DNA from: Candidatus Omnitrophota bacterium
Lineage (GTDB): Bacteria; Omnitrophota; Gorgyraeia; Zapsychrales; Fredricksoniimonadaceae
Length of the DNA stretch: 39,673 nucleotides
Direction of reading: 5' to 3'
NCBI GenBank assembly: GCA_028870995.1
Contig: JAGWOI010000019.1
Coordinates: 1-39,673 of the forward strand
Both the position numbers and the translations under genes were made by a program. Of this stretch, positions 7,141 through 15,020 are shown in pieces. Numbering within the stretch: position 1 is the stretch's first letter; every line of letters starts with the position of its first letter. The notes beneath the pieces were generated by a model. That model did no database searches and had not been told where the DNA came from. It saw only the letters and a list, made by a program, of their open reading frames with translations.

Positions 7141-7815
7141 CTATTCTTTGCCTTTGACGGAATAAATTTCTGAGGCCTTGATATACTGCGTCTCTTTAAT
7201 ACCCGCCGCCTCCCACTCTTTAAACGAGGGCAAATCGAGGATGGCCTTGGCGTAATCCGCGCTTGGGCCCTTTAATTCAACCCCATAGGTCCTAAAGCGG
7301 GTGACGACCGGCGCATACATGGCATCAGCGACGGTGAAATGGCCGAATAAAAATGGCCCCTTGGCCTTAAACCGGCGGCGGCATTCATCCCATATTTCAA
7401 CAACCCGGGTAATGTCCTTATCCGCTTCAGGCGTCCTGCCCTTGCCGGGATGCGACGCCCTTAAATTCATGGGCATATGCGTGCGCAGCTGGGTGAAGCC
7501 GCTGTGCATTTCGCAGGCAATCGAACGCGCCCAGGCCCGGTCCTCGGGGTTTTGCGGCCAAAGGTTCTTGTCGGGAACCAACTCTGCGATATATTCGGCA
7601 ATGGCGATCGACTCCCAAACTTTGACGGAACCATGGATCAAAATCGGTACCTTGCCGTGATGGGAGTATTCCAGGATCTTGGCCTTATAATCCCCTTCGT
7701 ATAAGGGAATAAGGATCTCTTCAAAAGGGATCCCGGCCTGCTTTAAAAGCAGCCATGGCCTCAGGGACCAGGAGGAATAATTCTTGTTTCCTATGACAAG
7801 CGTCAATTTTTTCAT
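7141..7815 (-). CDS. Glutathione S-transferase family protein
   Basis: This 224-aa cytosolic protein has an N-terminal thioredoxin-like GST domain (MKKLTLVIGNKNYSSWSLRP..., with the cis-Pro region GKVPILI and the SIAIAEYIAEL helix) and a C-terminal all-helical domain with TVADAMYAPVVTRF, the conserved N-capping region. The Ser-Ser-Trp-Ser segment at residues 13-16 supplies the probable catalytic serine or tyrosine equivalent. The start at 7815 gives a family-normal N-terminus. The open frame extends to 7884 but would translate through the upstream terminator hairpin (7853-7899), so that part is not coding. It precedes the START-domain gene by 8 nt. The substrate is unknown; maleylacetoacetate isomerase-like members share this architecture. 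Confidence 0.88.
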   Translation of the reverse strand: MKKLTLVIGNKNYSSWSLRPWLLLKQAGIPFEEILIPLYEGDYKAKILEYSHHGKVPILIHGSVKVWESIAIAEYIAELVPDKNLWPQNPEDRAWARSIACEMHSGFTQLRTHMPMNLRASHPGKGRTPEADKDITRVVEIWDECRRRFKAKGPFLFGHFTVADAMYAPVVTRFRTYGVELKGPSADYAKAILDLPSFKEWEAAGIKETQYIKASEIYSVKGKE

Positions 7816-7852
7816 GAAATTAAGATTACTGCGTTTAAGGAATTCCTGCAAC

Positions 7853-7899
7853 AAAAAAAGGGACTGTCCTCTTTTAAAAGGCACAGCCCCCTTTTTTTT
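7853..7899 (-). terminator. Terminator of the CmpX-like gene built from two degenerate palindrome copies
   Basis: Seven A plus GGGACTGTCC (7853-7869) pair, with small mismatches, with GGCACAGCCCCC plus eight T (7880-7899) around a TCTTTTAAAA loop. On the minus strand the stem ends in a run of seven T. It lies 8 nt after the channel gene stop. The two arms look like head-to-head, decayed copies of the GGGGAC palindrome, similar to the intact pair at 13685-13730. Confidence 0.75.
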
Positions 7900-7907
7900 A
7901 AGCTTTT

Positions 7908-8585
7908 TTATTTCTTTAATTGGCCCAGGAATTCGCCAACTGATTTTCCGACGATGTCCTTGCAGCCCAAACCAAAAGCCAGGGCAAAGCCCAGCCCGAA
8001 AGACCCAAGGATAATGCCGATGGTCAGATCAATGATCCTTCCGCCGATCTGCAGCTGTTCCAGGGCAAGGGCCACCGTAAAGACAATGACCACCACCTGG
8101 CCGATATTGCTGAGCAAATTGGCTTGGGAAATTCCCGCATTGCCGGCGGCGAGCCTGATGATGTTTCTGACCAGGACGGCCACAAACATGCCCACGATCA
8201 AAATAAATACCGCAACAATGATATTCGGTATGAAAAGCACGACCTTTTGCATTAAAGCCGCGGCCGTGGTCAACCCCACAGAGTCGAGGGCGATCACGAT
8301 GGAAATCAATAAGGCCAGCCAGTAACAGATAATGCCTATCAATTCCGAAAGACTCTGCTTGATGCCGCCTTTGGCAAGCATGGCATCCAATTCATAACGT
8401 TTGGAAAGATCATCAAGCTTTAAAATTTTCAACAATTGGGTGATCCCCTTCTTGGCGACTAATTCGGAAATAATAAGGCCAAGAATGAAGATAAGGAAAA
8501 CCATCAGCAACTTGCAAACAAACAAACCAACCTGTGCTAAAATCATCTTTGCGGGCGGTATAAAAATTGATTGCAAAGTCTCCAT
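7908..8585 (-). CDS. CmpX-like membrane protein with conserved TM-helix repeats
   Basis: This 225-aa polytopic membrane protein has about five hydrophobic segments (about residues 18-42, 82-105, 115-140, 160-180 and 185-210). The repeated pattern IPNIIVAVFILIVGMFVA and the ending GLGFALAFGLGCKDIVGKSVGEFL (in pieces) are characteristic of the conserved TM helix family that includes CmpX and other relatives of small mechanosensitive channels. The soluble MscS beta domain is absent. The family is linked to membrane-tension or osmotic responses in some species, and the role here is inferred. A strong AAGGAGG ribosome site precedes the ATG. Two hairpin repeats lie just upstream (8608-8642), and a terminator follows (7853-7899). 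Confidence 0.82.
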   Translation of the reverse strand: METLQSIFIPPAKMILAQVGLFVCKLLMVFLIFILGLIISELVAKKGITQLLKILKLDDLSKRYELDAMLAKGGIKQSLSELIGIICYWLALLISIVIALDSVGLTTAAALMQKVVLFIPNIIVAVFILIVGMFVAVLVRNIIRLAAGNAGISQANLLSNIGQVVVIVFTVALALEQLQIGGRIIDLTIGIILGSFGLGFALAFGLGCKDIVGKSVGEFLGQLKK

Positions 8586-8607
8586 TTACAACCTCCTTTA
8601 AGGCTTC

Positions 8608-8642
8608 CCAACCTCACTGTTGGTTACCAACCCCATTGTTGG
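8608..8642. repeat. Tandem CCAAC-N6-GTTGG hairpins upstream of CmpX-like gene
   Basis: Two 16-bp units (8608-8623 and 8627-8642), each CCAAC-six bases-GTTGG, are identical at 14 of 16 positions and separated by TTA. They stand 22 bases upstream of the CmpX-like start codon, immediately before its Shine-Dalgarno. Possible roles are a tandem operator, a leader mRNA structure, or a short mobile repeat. The surrounding 8586-8726 stretch has no gene. Confidence 0.55.
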
Positions 8643-8726
8643 CTGGTATTATTTTATCAAGCCCAAAAGGCCTTTAAAAGGCAAAATGAGATTATTTTGA
8701 AAGATTATTTTACGATTATCCCTGAT

Positions 8727-8909
8727 TTAGGAAACGTTGCCGTGATCCGAAGAGTCGTCGCCTGGAGAAATGCTGTCATCACTGCTGACAGAAGGCCAAA
8801 CGCCGGTTGAAGAAGACTGGCTGCCCATGGACGGGTCCCTGGCTTGGGCCAGGGCGAAGTTGGCGGCAGCACTTACAGCTAAAAGCAATAACAAAACAAT
8901 CCTTATCAT
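8727..8909 (-). CDS. Tiny secreted Ser/Asp-rich hypothetical protein
   Basis: This 60-aa frame begins with a convincing signal peptide (MIRIVLLLLLAVSAAANFALA, cleavage near residue 21). It ends in a low-complexity Ser/Asp/Gly-rich mature part of about 39 aa. I do not recognise a family. It lies 50 nt downstream of the DUF4142-like gene on the same strand. An AT-rich stretch just upstream (TATGTTAAAATATAAAC) could be a -10 region, but there is no clear Shine-Dalgarno. The signal peptide and intergenic position are the only support. A periplasmic or secreted product is inferred. Confidence 0.5.
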   Translation of the reverse strand: MIRIVLLLLLAVSAAANFALAQARDPSMGSQSSSTGVWPSVSSDDSISPGDDSSDHGNVS

Positions 8910-8959
8910 GTTTATATTTTAACATAAAGCTTGGCCCAAAGACCTTATTTTTGAACTTT

Positions 8960-9499
8960 TTAACCGGGATTGTCCAACACCTCTTCCCTTAACTGCTGGG
9001 CCCTTTTAAGATGCAGCGCCAAGCGCTGCTTAGTATCCTCCAAAAACATCTTGATCTGCTTATCCTGCGGATTTTGACTGTAGATCCAAACCAAGGCATT
9101 CGAATATCCCCTGATCAATTCCCAAATGAATTCCCTGGAAAAATCGTCCTTATCAAGGGGCGCCAATTTAATCAGGATGTCTTGGCCCAAATTGCGCCAG
9201 TGCGTGATCAAGGCGCTGTCCTGCGGCGGCGCTGATCCTAAATACCGGGTAAGCTCCTTGTCCCAGTCCAAATTCATCTGATGGTCGATTTGAATCAGCT
9301 TCGCGTAATGCAGCACCACAGGATCGATGTTCTTGCCTTGGGCCAGGTCGGCGATCTTGCTTTCATTCTGGTCGATGATGGAGATGACCTTAAGAATCTG
9401 CGCATCGTCGCCGGGTTCAGCCACGTTCTGGGCCCTGGCCGCATTTACGGCCACAAGAAAGCAAAAGATGAAAAGCAGGGTTTTGGCTAAATCGCTCAT
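8960..9499 (-). CDS. Exported DUF4142-like ferritin-fold protein
   Basis: This 179-aa protein has a signal peptide (about residues 1-23, ending in AARAQ). The mature part is helical and resembles DUF4142: a first helix pair with DDAQILKVISIIDQNESKIADLA, then the pattern HYAKLIQIDHQMNLD, and a later FIWELIRGYSNALVWIYSQ helix (all read in pieces). The conserved His/Asp pair after the second helix (H-x3-D-type, IDHQMNLD) is typical. The function of DUF4142 is not known, though envelope-stress links are common. I chose the start at 9499, not 9529, because AAGGATAGG precedes it at suitable distance. It lies downstream of the giant exported protein gene and upstream of the small secreted gene, all on the same strand. 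Confidence 0.65.
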   Translation of the reverse strand: MSDLAKTLLFIFCFLVAVNAARAQNVAEPGDDAQILKVISIIDQNESKIADLAQGKNIDPVVLHYAKLIQIDHQMNLDWDKELTRYLGSAPPQDSALITHWRNLGQDILIKLAPLDKDDFSREFIWELIRGYSNALVWIYSQNPQDKQIKMFLEDTKQRLALHLKRAQQLREEVLDNPG

Positions 9500-9587
9500 A
9501 AGACCTATCCTTGACGAGAACCTTAACAAATTTAAAATTAAGCAGGGATGAAAATAAAATGAGGAATTTTAAAGAATTTAAGGAAGT

Positions 9588-12500
9588 TTAGGGAGTTTGC
9601 AGCTTTTGTTGCAGTTCGCTGATGATGGGCACGTTGAGGGCCGGATGGATCTCGACGATCTGGGGCACAAAACCCTGGATCTTTTTAAACGGGGTCAGGT
9701 CCTGCTGAACCCAAGGCAGCGGCACGCCGTTGCCGTCGCGCTTGATGAGCATGTTCAAGTTGGCGGCGTTTAAGTCGATACCACCCTGTTTCTTCATTGA
9801 TTCGGCGATCAGGGCGTTCTCCCTGGAAGAACTCATGGCCGGATTTGGATTATTGCCATTGGGCAGTTGCCTCAAATCACCACGAAGCTCATCATAAGTA
9901 TGATCAACGCCGTAACTAAAACCATCAAAACTAAAATAATGCATATGTATGCCTTGACCATTAGAGGTAAAGACCATATTCAGCTTTCCTGCTTCATTAA
10001 GATACACCTTATGCTGCGAAACTTTTCCCGCTGGGAAGGAATTAAACAATGTCCCTGCCATGCCCTCACCCGTGCCATCATAAAAAACATGGATCACGGC
10101 ATTGGAAGGCGTGTTCCGGCGCAGCCAATCGATGGTCCTATTTAGATTTTCAGGCATGACATTTTCCGTCATGATCTGGTTCTGCCCGGGGACGGTCACA
10201 ACAATAGCAACCCCGCCCTTGTTAATCACCAACTTTTTAGACGGGCTATTTGGGCTGACATGCTCGACATAGCCGGGTTGGATTTCAGTGGCCCTGGACA
10301 ATTCCAAATGCTGCTTGACCGGGTTCCAGGCCACAAGCGTTGTGGCCGCCACGCCTCCTGCCACCGCCGCTGCCGTAATAAGCTTTTCCCTGAAGGGATT
10401 TCTCCTGGTGTTTGACACCATGGCCGCGTTAGACTCTTCCGGAGGCTGGAAAAAGATGATCCTGTCGTTCACAGGCTGGCCTTGGTATCGCAAGGTCAAT
10501 AAATTCTCCCTGTGCACCTCATTAAATCCAGTCACTATCCTGTCTTGGACGGTATCAATGGCCCCGCTCATGGGATATTGCGACGCTTTGGCAAATTCGT
10601 AACCGGCATTCCGGGCCGCCTGCATGAATGTTTCCACAGATCCGAAATTACTTTGAATGGCAGGGATCAGCGCCCTCAAATTAGCTAAATTCTTATAACT
10701 GCTGTCCACGAAGGTGCGGACTTTCTCGGCCATCATGGCAGGATTGGCCGCAGCCTGCGATTGGATCCTCAAATAATTTAAGACTTTGCCCATTTGCAAA
10801 CCGGAAGAAGGCTTTTGTAAAAGCCCGTTCACATTATCAGGGACCCTTTCTTTAAGAGCCTCAAAGTCACCGCCTACCTGACCGGTATGCATGACGACTT
10901 TAAGTTGAGGGAACCTTTCCTTCAGATTTTTTGCCAATTCAAGGCCATCCATGACAGGCATTTGTTGATCGGTGACAACCCCCCAAAATTCCCCCGGATT
11001 TCCCGCGATCATGTCCAGAGCCTCCTGGCCATTTGTGGCCTCTTTGACCCTAAACCCTTCTGAGCTTAAAATCATCGTCACCAATGATCTTATTTGCACA
11101 TCATCATCCACTACTAAAACAGTAAACTGAGCGTTTTCCTTGTTTGCCGAGGGACTTGGCAACTGAGCCGCCTGTTGCGGGGTAATCATGGCCGGATTAG
11201 CATAAACAACCCTGAAACTGTCCGTGGCCTTGTCGTATTCATAATCCAAATGTTCAAAAACAGGACCCGACAGGTTCGGAGCTACACCCCAATCTGCCAG
11301 TTGACTCTGAAGCTTTCCTAAAAGGGCACGGCTGATGGCCCAATTCTTTTCGCCCTCCTGCTTGGCCCTCGTCAACTGATCAGCGGGGATATTAAATGAA
11401 GGGAAAGACTGGTTCTTCATGTGGTCGACAAACTGATGGGCCAATCTTTCGGACTCTGCGGTCATCGCCGCATTCCTGGGAGACGCAGCGGGTCGAGTCA
11501 CGGCTGGCAGCGCAGCATTTCCGTTGGCGCCTATAAAATTGATTTTGACATCATCAGCCTTCTCCTGCTCGCCTTGGAAATCAACTGGCACGATCCCATT
11601 GGCACGCATCAGCATCTGAAGAAAACGCCACCGATTTTTTTTGACCACAAATTCCTTACCCGGCGGATAAACCCTGTTAGCATCTTCAATATTTTTGATC
11701 TCGATGGGCTTGCCTGAAAAACCCTTCCAACCGCCGGAGAAATACTTCCGGGGAATCTCTTCGTTGGTGTACCGGTCGTAATCGTCTTTAATGTAATTAA
11801 AAACGCCTTTCTTAAAAGCCCTTAAATATTGCCTGTAAATGACTTCATTATTGGCAGGGTCCTGGTCAACGCCCTTGACCTTGTCCTTGTCAGCGTAAAC
11901 CATACCTAAAAGTGATTTCTTCAATGCGGCCTTGTACCAGGTGGCCAGTATCATGCCGCTGAACATCTGGCGCAGGTTGGCAAAATTTTTACCCTCATTG
12001 ACTTCCTTTTCCAATTCGGGCAGGACCACTTCCCGGATTACTTGAGAACCAATGGCATGGGTGTCATTGACCGCACGAGCGGCATCAGGATTGGAAATGG
12101 CGGTATGCTTTTGCAACGAAAGGTAATCTTCTTCCAGCATCACCTTAAGATGGCTTTGGACAATGTAGGCGCTGTTGCCGCTTTCATAAACAATGGCCTG
12201 GTCCGGCACGATCCACACCTTGTTAAACGTGTTGACCGGAACGTCCGTCGTATGGTATTCATCCCAGGCGCGCTGATAAACCTTGTCCCAGAATTTTTTG
12301 CCGAGATTGCTCTCGGGATAAAGCATGGTTGAGGTGAGCTGCTTGAGGATATAATCCTCAGCCAGCAGGTCACGGCCCATGACCGTCTTGCCAAAATCGT
12401 TCTGGATAATGCGGTCTTTTTCGTAAGGCGAAAGGTTGACCCACTGATGGTCATCGGGGATGGTCAGGGAGGCCAAAAAGTATTTGACCAGTTTTTTGTA

Positions 12501-12791
12501 TTCTTCCCGCTTTTGGGCGGTGTCCATCTCCACATCGCCCCTGTTGATGAGAAAATCGAACTGCAAGGGATTGTCGGGATGGACGGTCATGCCCAGCAAA
12601 TGGGCAGGGGTAAAATCACCGCTTAAATGCACCATCATCCCCGGCGCCGGCAGAACCGGCACCATGGACACCTGTGCATAGGCAGGGACCTGCAGCGGGG
12701 TTGCTGCAAAAGCAACGGCCATAAAAGCAGAAACGACTCTGCGCAAATGTCTTAACATAGACCTGTCAATATTAAGGGTATATGGGGGCAT
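9588..12791 (-). CDS. Giant exported protein with embedded receiver domain (Omnitrophota-type)
   Basis: This 1067-aa protein has an N-terminal signal sequence (hydrophobic about residues 18-35, AYA cleavage near 40). A large alpha-rich domain (about 50-400) contains GDFTPAHLLGM and VHPDNPLQFDFLINRGD, a style I associate with Omnitrophota. An intact CheY-like receiver domain follows (about 556-662): acidic residues at 562-564, phospho-acceptor D608 in TDQQMP, T636 and K660. Further on are a hydrophobic segment (about 801-822) and a C-terminal module with GGIDLNAANLNMLIKRDG. Five N-[PA]-AM motifs (440, 532, 683, 788, 983) separate the modules. The start at 12791 is set by GGAG 7 nt upstream; the open frame extending to 13040 overlaps the PilZ gene in another frame. 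A receiver domain behind a signal peptide is odd. It may be anchored in the inner membrane or secreted by the T2SS. The function is unknown. Confidence 0.85.
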   Translation of the reverse strand: MPPYTLNIDRSMLRHLRRVVSAFMAVAFAATPLQVPAYAQVSMVPVLPAPGMMVHLSGDFTPAHLLGMTVHPDNPLQFDFLINRGDVEMDTAQKREEYKKLVKYFLASLTIPDDHQWVNLSPYEKDRIIQNDFGKTVMGRDLLAEDYILKQLTSTMLYPESNLGKKFWDKVYQRAWDEYHTTDVPVNTFNKVWIVPDQAIVYESGNSAYIVQSHLKVMLEEDYLSLQKHTAISNPDAARAVNDTHAIGSQVIREVVLPELEKEVNEGKNFANLRQMFSGMILATWYKAALKKSLLGMVYADKDKVKGVDQDPANNEVIYRQYLRAFKKGVFNYIKDDYDRYTNEEIPRKYFSGGWKGFSGKPIEIKNIEDANRVYPPGKEFVVKKNRWRFLQMLMRANGIVPVDFQGEQEKADDVKINFIGANGNAALPAVTRPAASPRNAAMTAESERLAHQFVDHMKNQSFPSFNIPADQLTRAKQEGEKNWAISRALLGKLQSQLADWGVAPNLSGPVFEHLDYEYDKATDSFRVVYANPAMITPQQAAQLPSPSANKENAQFTVLVVDDDVQIRSLVTMILSSEGFRVKEATNGQEALDMIAGNPGEFWGVVTDQQMPVMDGLELAKNLKERFPQLKVVMHTGQVGGDFEALKERVPDNVNGLLQKPSSGLQMGKVLNYLRIQSQAAANPAMMAEKVRTFVDSSYKNLANLRALIPAIQSNFGSVETFMQAARNAGYEFAKASQYPMSGAIDTVQDRIVTGFNEVHRENLLTLRYQGQPVNDRIIFFQPPEESNAAMVSNTRRNPFREKLITAAAVAGGVAATTLVAWNPVKQHLELSRATEIQPGYVEHVSPNSPSKKLVINKGGVAIVVTVPGQNQIMTENVMPENLNRTIDWLRRNTPSNAVIHVFYDGTGEGMAGTLFNSFPAGKVSQHKVYLNEAGKLNMVFTSNGQGIHMHYFSFDGFSYGVDHTYDELRGDLRQLPNGNNPNPAMSSSRENALIAESMKKQGGIDLNAANLNMLIKRDGNGVPLPWVQQDLTPFKKIQGFVPQIVEIHPALNVPIISELQQKLQTP

Positions 12792-12849
12792 ATACACTCT
12801 CCAAACTCCATCCACTCTAAGTAAAGGGTGCCATATAAAGGCGTTGTTG

Positions 12850-13203
12850 TCAAGGCGCGGCGGGGTTACTTTTTTGCAGCAATTTTTTAATGCATTTAAG
12901 CGATTCTTCATCCACCTGGGTGAAATAAACCGCAAAACCTTCTCCCGGAACAATGCGGGAAATGCGGGCAGTGGCAGCGATCTTCGCATTGGGATCTTCC
13001 GCATAACCCTCAATGGTGATGCCGATCTCATCATTAACATTTAAATAAAGGATATTTTTGATTTTGATAAAGGCGCTGTTAAGAGCAAGATCCTTAAGCT
13101 GGCCTTTAACGCTTAATTGAGAACCAATGCTGATGGTGGCCGGGATTTCCAGGTTGACGCGCGGCTGGCTGCGCTGTTCGTTATTTCTCATGGGATTAGG
13201 CAT
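12850..13203 (-). CDS. PilZ-like domain protein, degenerate c-di-GMP site
   Basis: This 117-aa cytosolic protein has the size and strand pattern of a stand-alone PilZ domain. The first c-di-GMP motif, RxxxR, is visible as R11-S-Q-P-R15. The second motif, normally (D/N)xSxxG, reads DLALNSAFI, so the Ser and Gly ligand positions are altered. Binding may be lost or changed. The beta-barrel continues through GITIEGYAEDPNAKIAATARISRIV and closes with GFAVYFTQVD (both partly shown). It starts 1 nt after the upstream glycosyltransferase gene and precedes the giant exported protein, so all three are probably one transcript. No good ribosome site is seen; translational coupling is likely. Confidence 0.75.
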   Translation of the reverse strand: MPNPMRNNEQRSQPRVNLEIPATISIGSQLSVKGQLKDLALNSAFIKIKNILYLNVNDEIGITIEGYAEDPNAKIAATARISRIVPGEGFAVYFTQVDEESLKCIKKLLQKSNPAAP

Positions 13204-13204
13204 A

Positions 13205-14353
13205 TCAATGCAAATAAAGAGCTGATCCGAGGATGGCCCGGTAGGTCATTAAGCCGCGGATCACGGTCAAGCCCCCTAATAAGATGATTATATTCATGTT
13301 TAACCAAACATTACCTCTGCTCCACCGCCAAAGGTCAACTGCGGCCAGGGAAAACATCAATATGTCCGCTGGAACTAAGAATATCAGATAACGGTCGAAA
13401 AATCCAAACTGGAAATGAGGCGTGAACAAATGTATGGCCATGATTAAACATCCGCTACTTAAGAATAACAAAAAGATCAGCAAAAAGAAAGCGTTTGAAA
13501 ATGTTCTTTTTTCCCGCAGGAACAGGACCCAGGCGATCAGGGCATAAACCACATAAATGAACAAGTGCTCAGGCATGACGGCATCAAATAGGATCGTCAG
13601 GAAAAAGAAGGTCTTGATCTTGAATTCCGGGACAAGCAGGTAATAGAACAGGAACACCACCGTTGGTAAAAGAATGTTCCAAATAAAAGGGGACAGTCCC
13701 CTTTTTTGAAAAAGGGGACTGTCCCCTTTTAGCAAAAGCATGATGCCGATAATCCAAATCTGCAGAATAGCCGCCGGCGTGGTGAACACCAAAAGCAGGT
13801 GCACCCATGGCATGTGACGGGCCGCCTTGGATTTGGGATCATGCACCATTGAACAATAAAGCAGCAGCTGGATCGTGGTCAACAAAAACCACAGCGAATA
13901 GGGCCTGGCCTCCACCCAATACATCCATACCATCGGCGAAACCAGGGCCGTTACAAGAGCAAAGACCGCGGCTTGAATAGAAAAAACCCTGGCAAAATAA
14001 TAAAAGATAAGCGCCAGCCCCAGGGACATGTACAGGTTGGGCAAAAGGCGCATGATGATCTGCGCTTTTCTGTCAGGCAGGTCAAAGGAAGCTTCCTTGG
14101 GCAGATCGGGATAATGAAAAGAAAAAATATTGGACACCAGCTTCTGCCCCACGTAAAAAAGCGGGCACTTGTTGCCGTCGGGAAAATTCAGGGTGAAGAT
14201 ATCCAGATAGGAAGGATGATCAACGCTGACATGCTGGCTGAAGCTCTCATCGATCCAAATAAGCTTATGTTGGCTTAATTGAAATCCGGTCCACAAGAGC
14301 AGAACGAACACCAGCGCACTTAAACCTAAATTGATGCCGCGATTAAAACGCAT
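13205..14353 (-). CDS. GT-C membrane glycosyltransferase (GT39/ArnT-like)
   Basis: This 382-aa polytopic protein has about nine or ten TM segments. Its N-terminal organisation (a TM helix, then the loop LIWIDESFSQHVS with the Asp-Glu pair) is characteristic of GT-C enzymes of the PMT/ArnT type, which transfer sugar from polyprenyl-phosphate donors on the periplasmic side. At about residues 208-223, in a loop between TM helices, the frame runs through a head-to-head pair of GGGGAC palindromes (13685-13730), encoding KGDSPLFQKRGLSPF in frame. This looks like a tolerated insertion. The start overlaps the TPR gene end by 11 nt, and the PilZ gene follows 1 nt after. The exact donor and acceptor are unknown. 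Confidence 0.75.
   Translation of the reverse strand: MRFNRGINLGLSALVFVLLLWTGFQLSQHKLIWIDESFSQHVSVDHPSYLDIFTLNFPDGNKCPLFYVGQKLVSNIFSFHYPDLPKEASFDLPDRKAQIIMRLLPNLYMSLGLALIFYYFARVFSIQAAVFALVTALVSPMVWMYWVEARPYSLWFLLTTIQLLLYCSMVHDPKSKAARHMPWVHLLLVFTTPAAILQIWIIGIMLLLKGDSPLFQKRGLSPFIWNILLPTVVFLFYYLLVPEFKIKTFFFLTILFDAVMPEHLFIYVVYALIAWVLFLREKRTFSNAFFLLIFLLFLSSGCLIMAIHLFTPHFQFGFFDRYLIFLVPADILMFSLAAVDLWRWSRGNVWLNMNIIILLGGLTVIRGLMTYRAILGSALYLH
13685..13730. repeat. Head-to-head pair of GGGGAC palindromes inside a glycosyltransferase gene
   Basis: Copies at 13685-13705 (central A) and 13710-13730 (central T) are exact reverse complements of each other, separated by TTGA. Each is itself a perfect palindrome with arms AAAAGGGGAC/GTCCCCTTTT. 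The pair could form a long hairpin or two cruciforms within the coding frame, which stays open through it. Confidence 0.9.
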
Positions 14354-15020
14354 AAAGCTCCAGATCCATTTTCTTGATGACGGCCAGGGCCTGTTTGTCG
14401 GATGCCGATTGGTTGATGAGCCGGACCAATTCCATGGCGGCCATATACGAGGTTTTCAGATGCTCCACCGTTGCCGGCACCATCCCCTTGCCTCCGGCCT
14501 TTAAAAGCGCATCATAAACGTATTGGGAAGCATACAGCCTCTCCAGGCTTTTGGTGGGATCCAAATGCAGCATTCTTTGCAGCAAATCTGCAGCCTCCTG
14601 ATAACGGGACCGGCGGATATCCAACACAGCCAGGTTATAATAATTCCAGGAATACAGAGGATCGTAAAAGATGGCCTTATCCAAATAATCAGATGCCTTG
14701 GCATCGTCCCCTAAATAGTGATAACAGCAGCCCAGGATCCCGTAGGCATCGGTGAGCGCCGGATAAGCCTTAAGCATATTCTCGTAAAAGTCGGCATAAT
14801 AACGGATCTTGGGCTTATCGATGGGCGCGTGCCCGATGTTAAGCTTCCAAAAATAATCCATCGAGGAGGGCATGAGACGCCCCACAGCACTCATGCGGGC
14901 CAGTTTAAAGGTGCGGACCACATTGCGTCCATAAGTAAAAAAGACACAGAGCATCAAAATGCCAAGGAGAATGTTAAGCAGCGGGAATAAAAAAGTCTTT
15001 AAGGGCTTTGCAGAGAGCAT
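14343..15020 (-). CDS. Membrane-anchored TPR protein
   Basis: This 225-aa protein has one N-terminal TM helix (about residues 10-30) followed by a soluble part of tetratricopeptide repeats. Recognisable repeat cores are ALTDAYGILGCCYHYLGDDA, SWNYYNLAVLDIRRSRYQEA and neighbouring helices (about 90-170). TPRs mediate protein contacts; the partner is unknown, though the immediate next gene encodes a GT-C glycosyltransferase and may be it. The start at 15020 has AAGGAG 4 nt upstream and overlaps the hemL 3' end by 47 nt. The longer frame to 15131 is buried in hemL and rejected. The stop overlaps the glycosyltransferase start by 11 nt, so it is tightly coupled to the next gene. Confidence 0.8.
   Translation of the reverse strand: MLSAKPLKTFLFPLLNILLGILMLCVFFTYGRNVVRTFKLARMSAVGRLMPSSMDYFWKLNIGHAPIDKPKIRYYADFYENMLKAYPALTDAYGILGCCYHYLGDDAKASDYLDKAIFYDPLYSWNYYNLAVLDIRRSRYQEAADLLQRMLHLDPTKSLERLYASQYVYDALLKAGGKGMVPATVEHLKTSYMAAMELVRLINQSASDKQALAVIKKMDLELYAF

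Noticed and set aside
7816..7884. Upstream extension of the GST-like gene
   Set aside because: It would be encoded by the terminator hairpin of the preceding gene; the shorter start gives a normal GST N-terminus.
12792..13040. N-terminal extension of the giant exported protein frame
   Set aside because: It overlaps the PilZ gene in another frame, has no signal peptide at its start, and the GGAG-preceded ATG at 12791 gives an exported protein.
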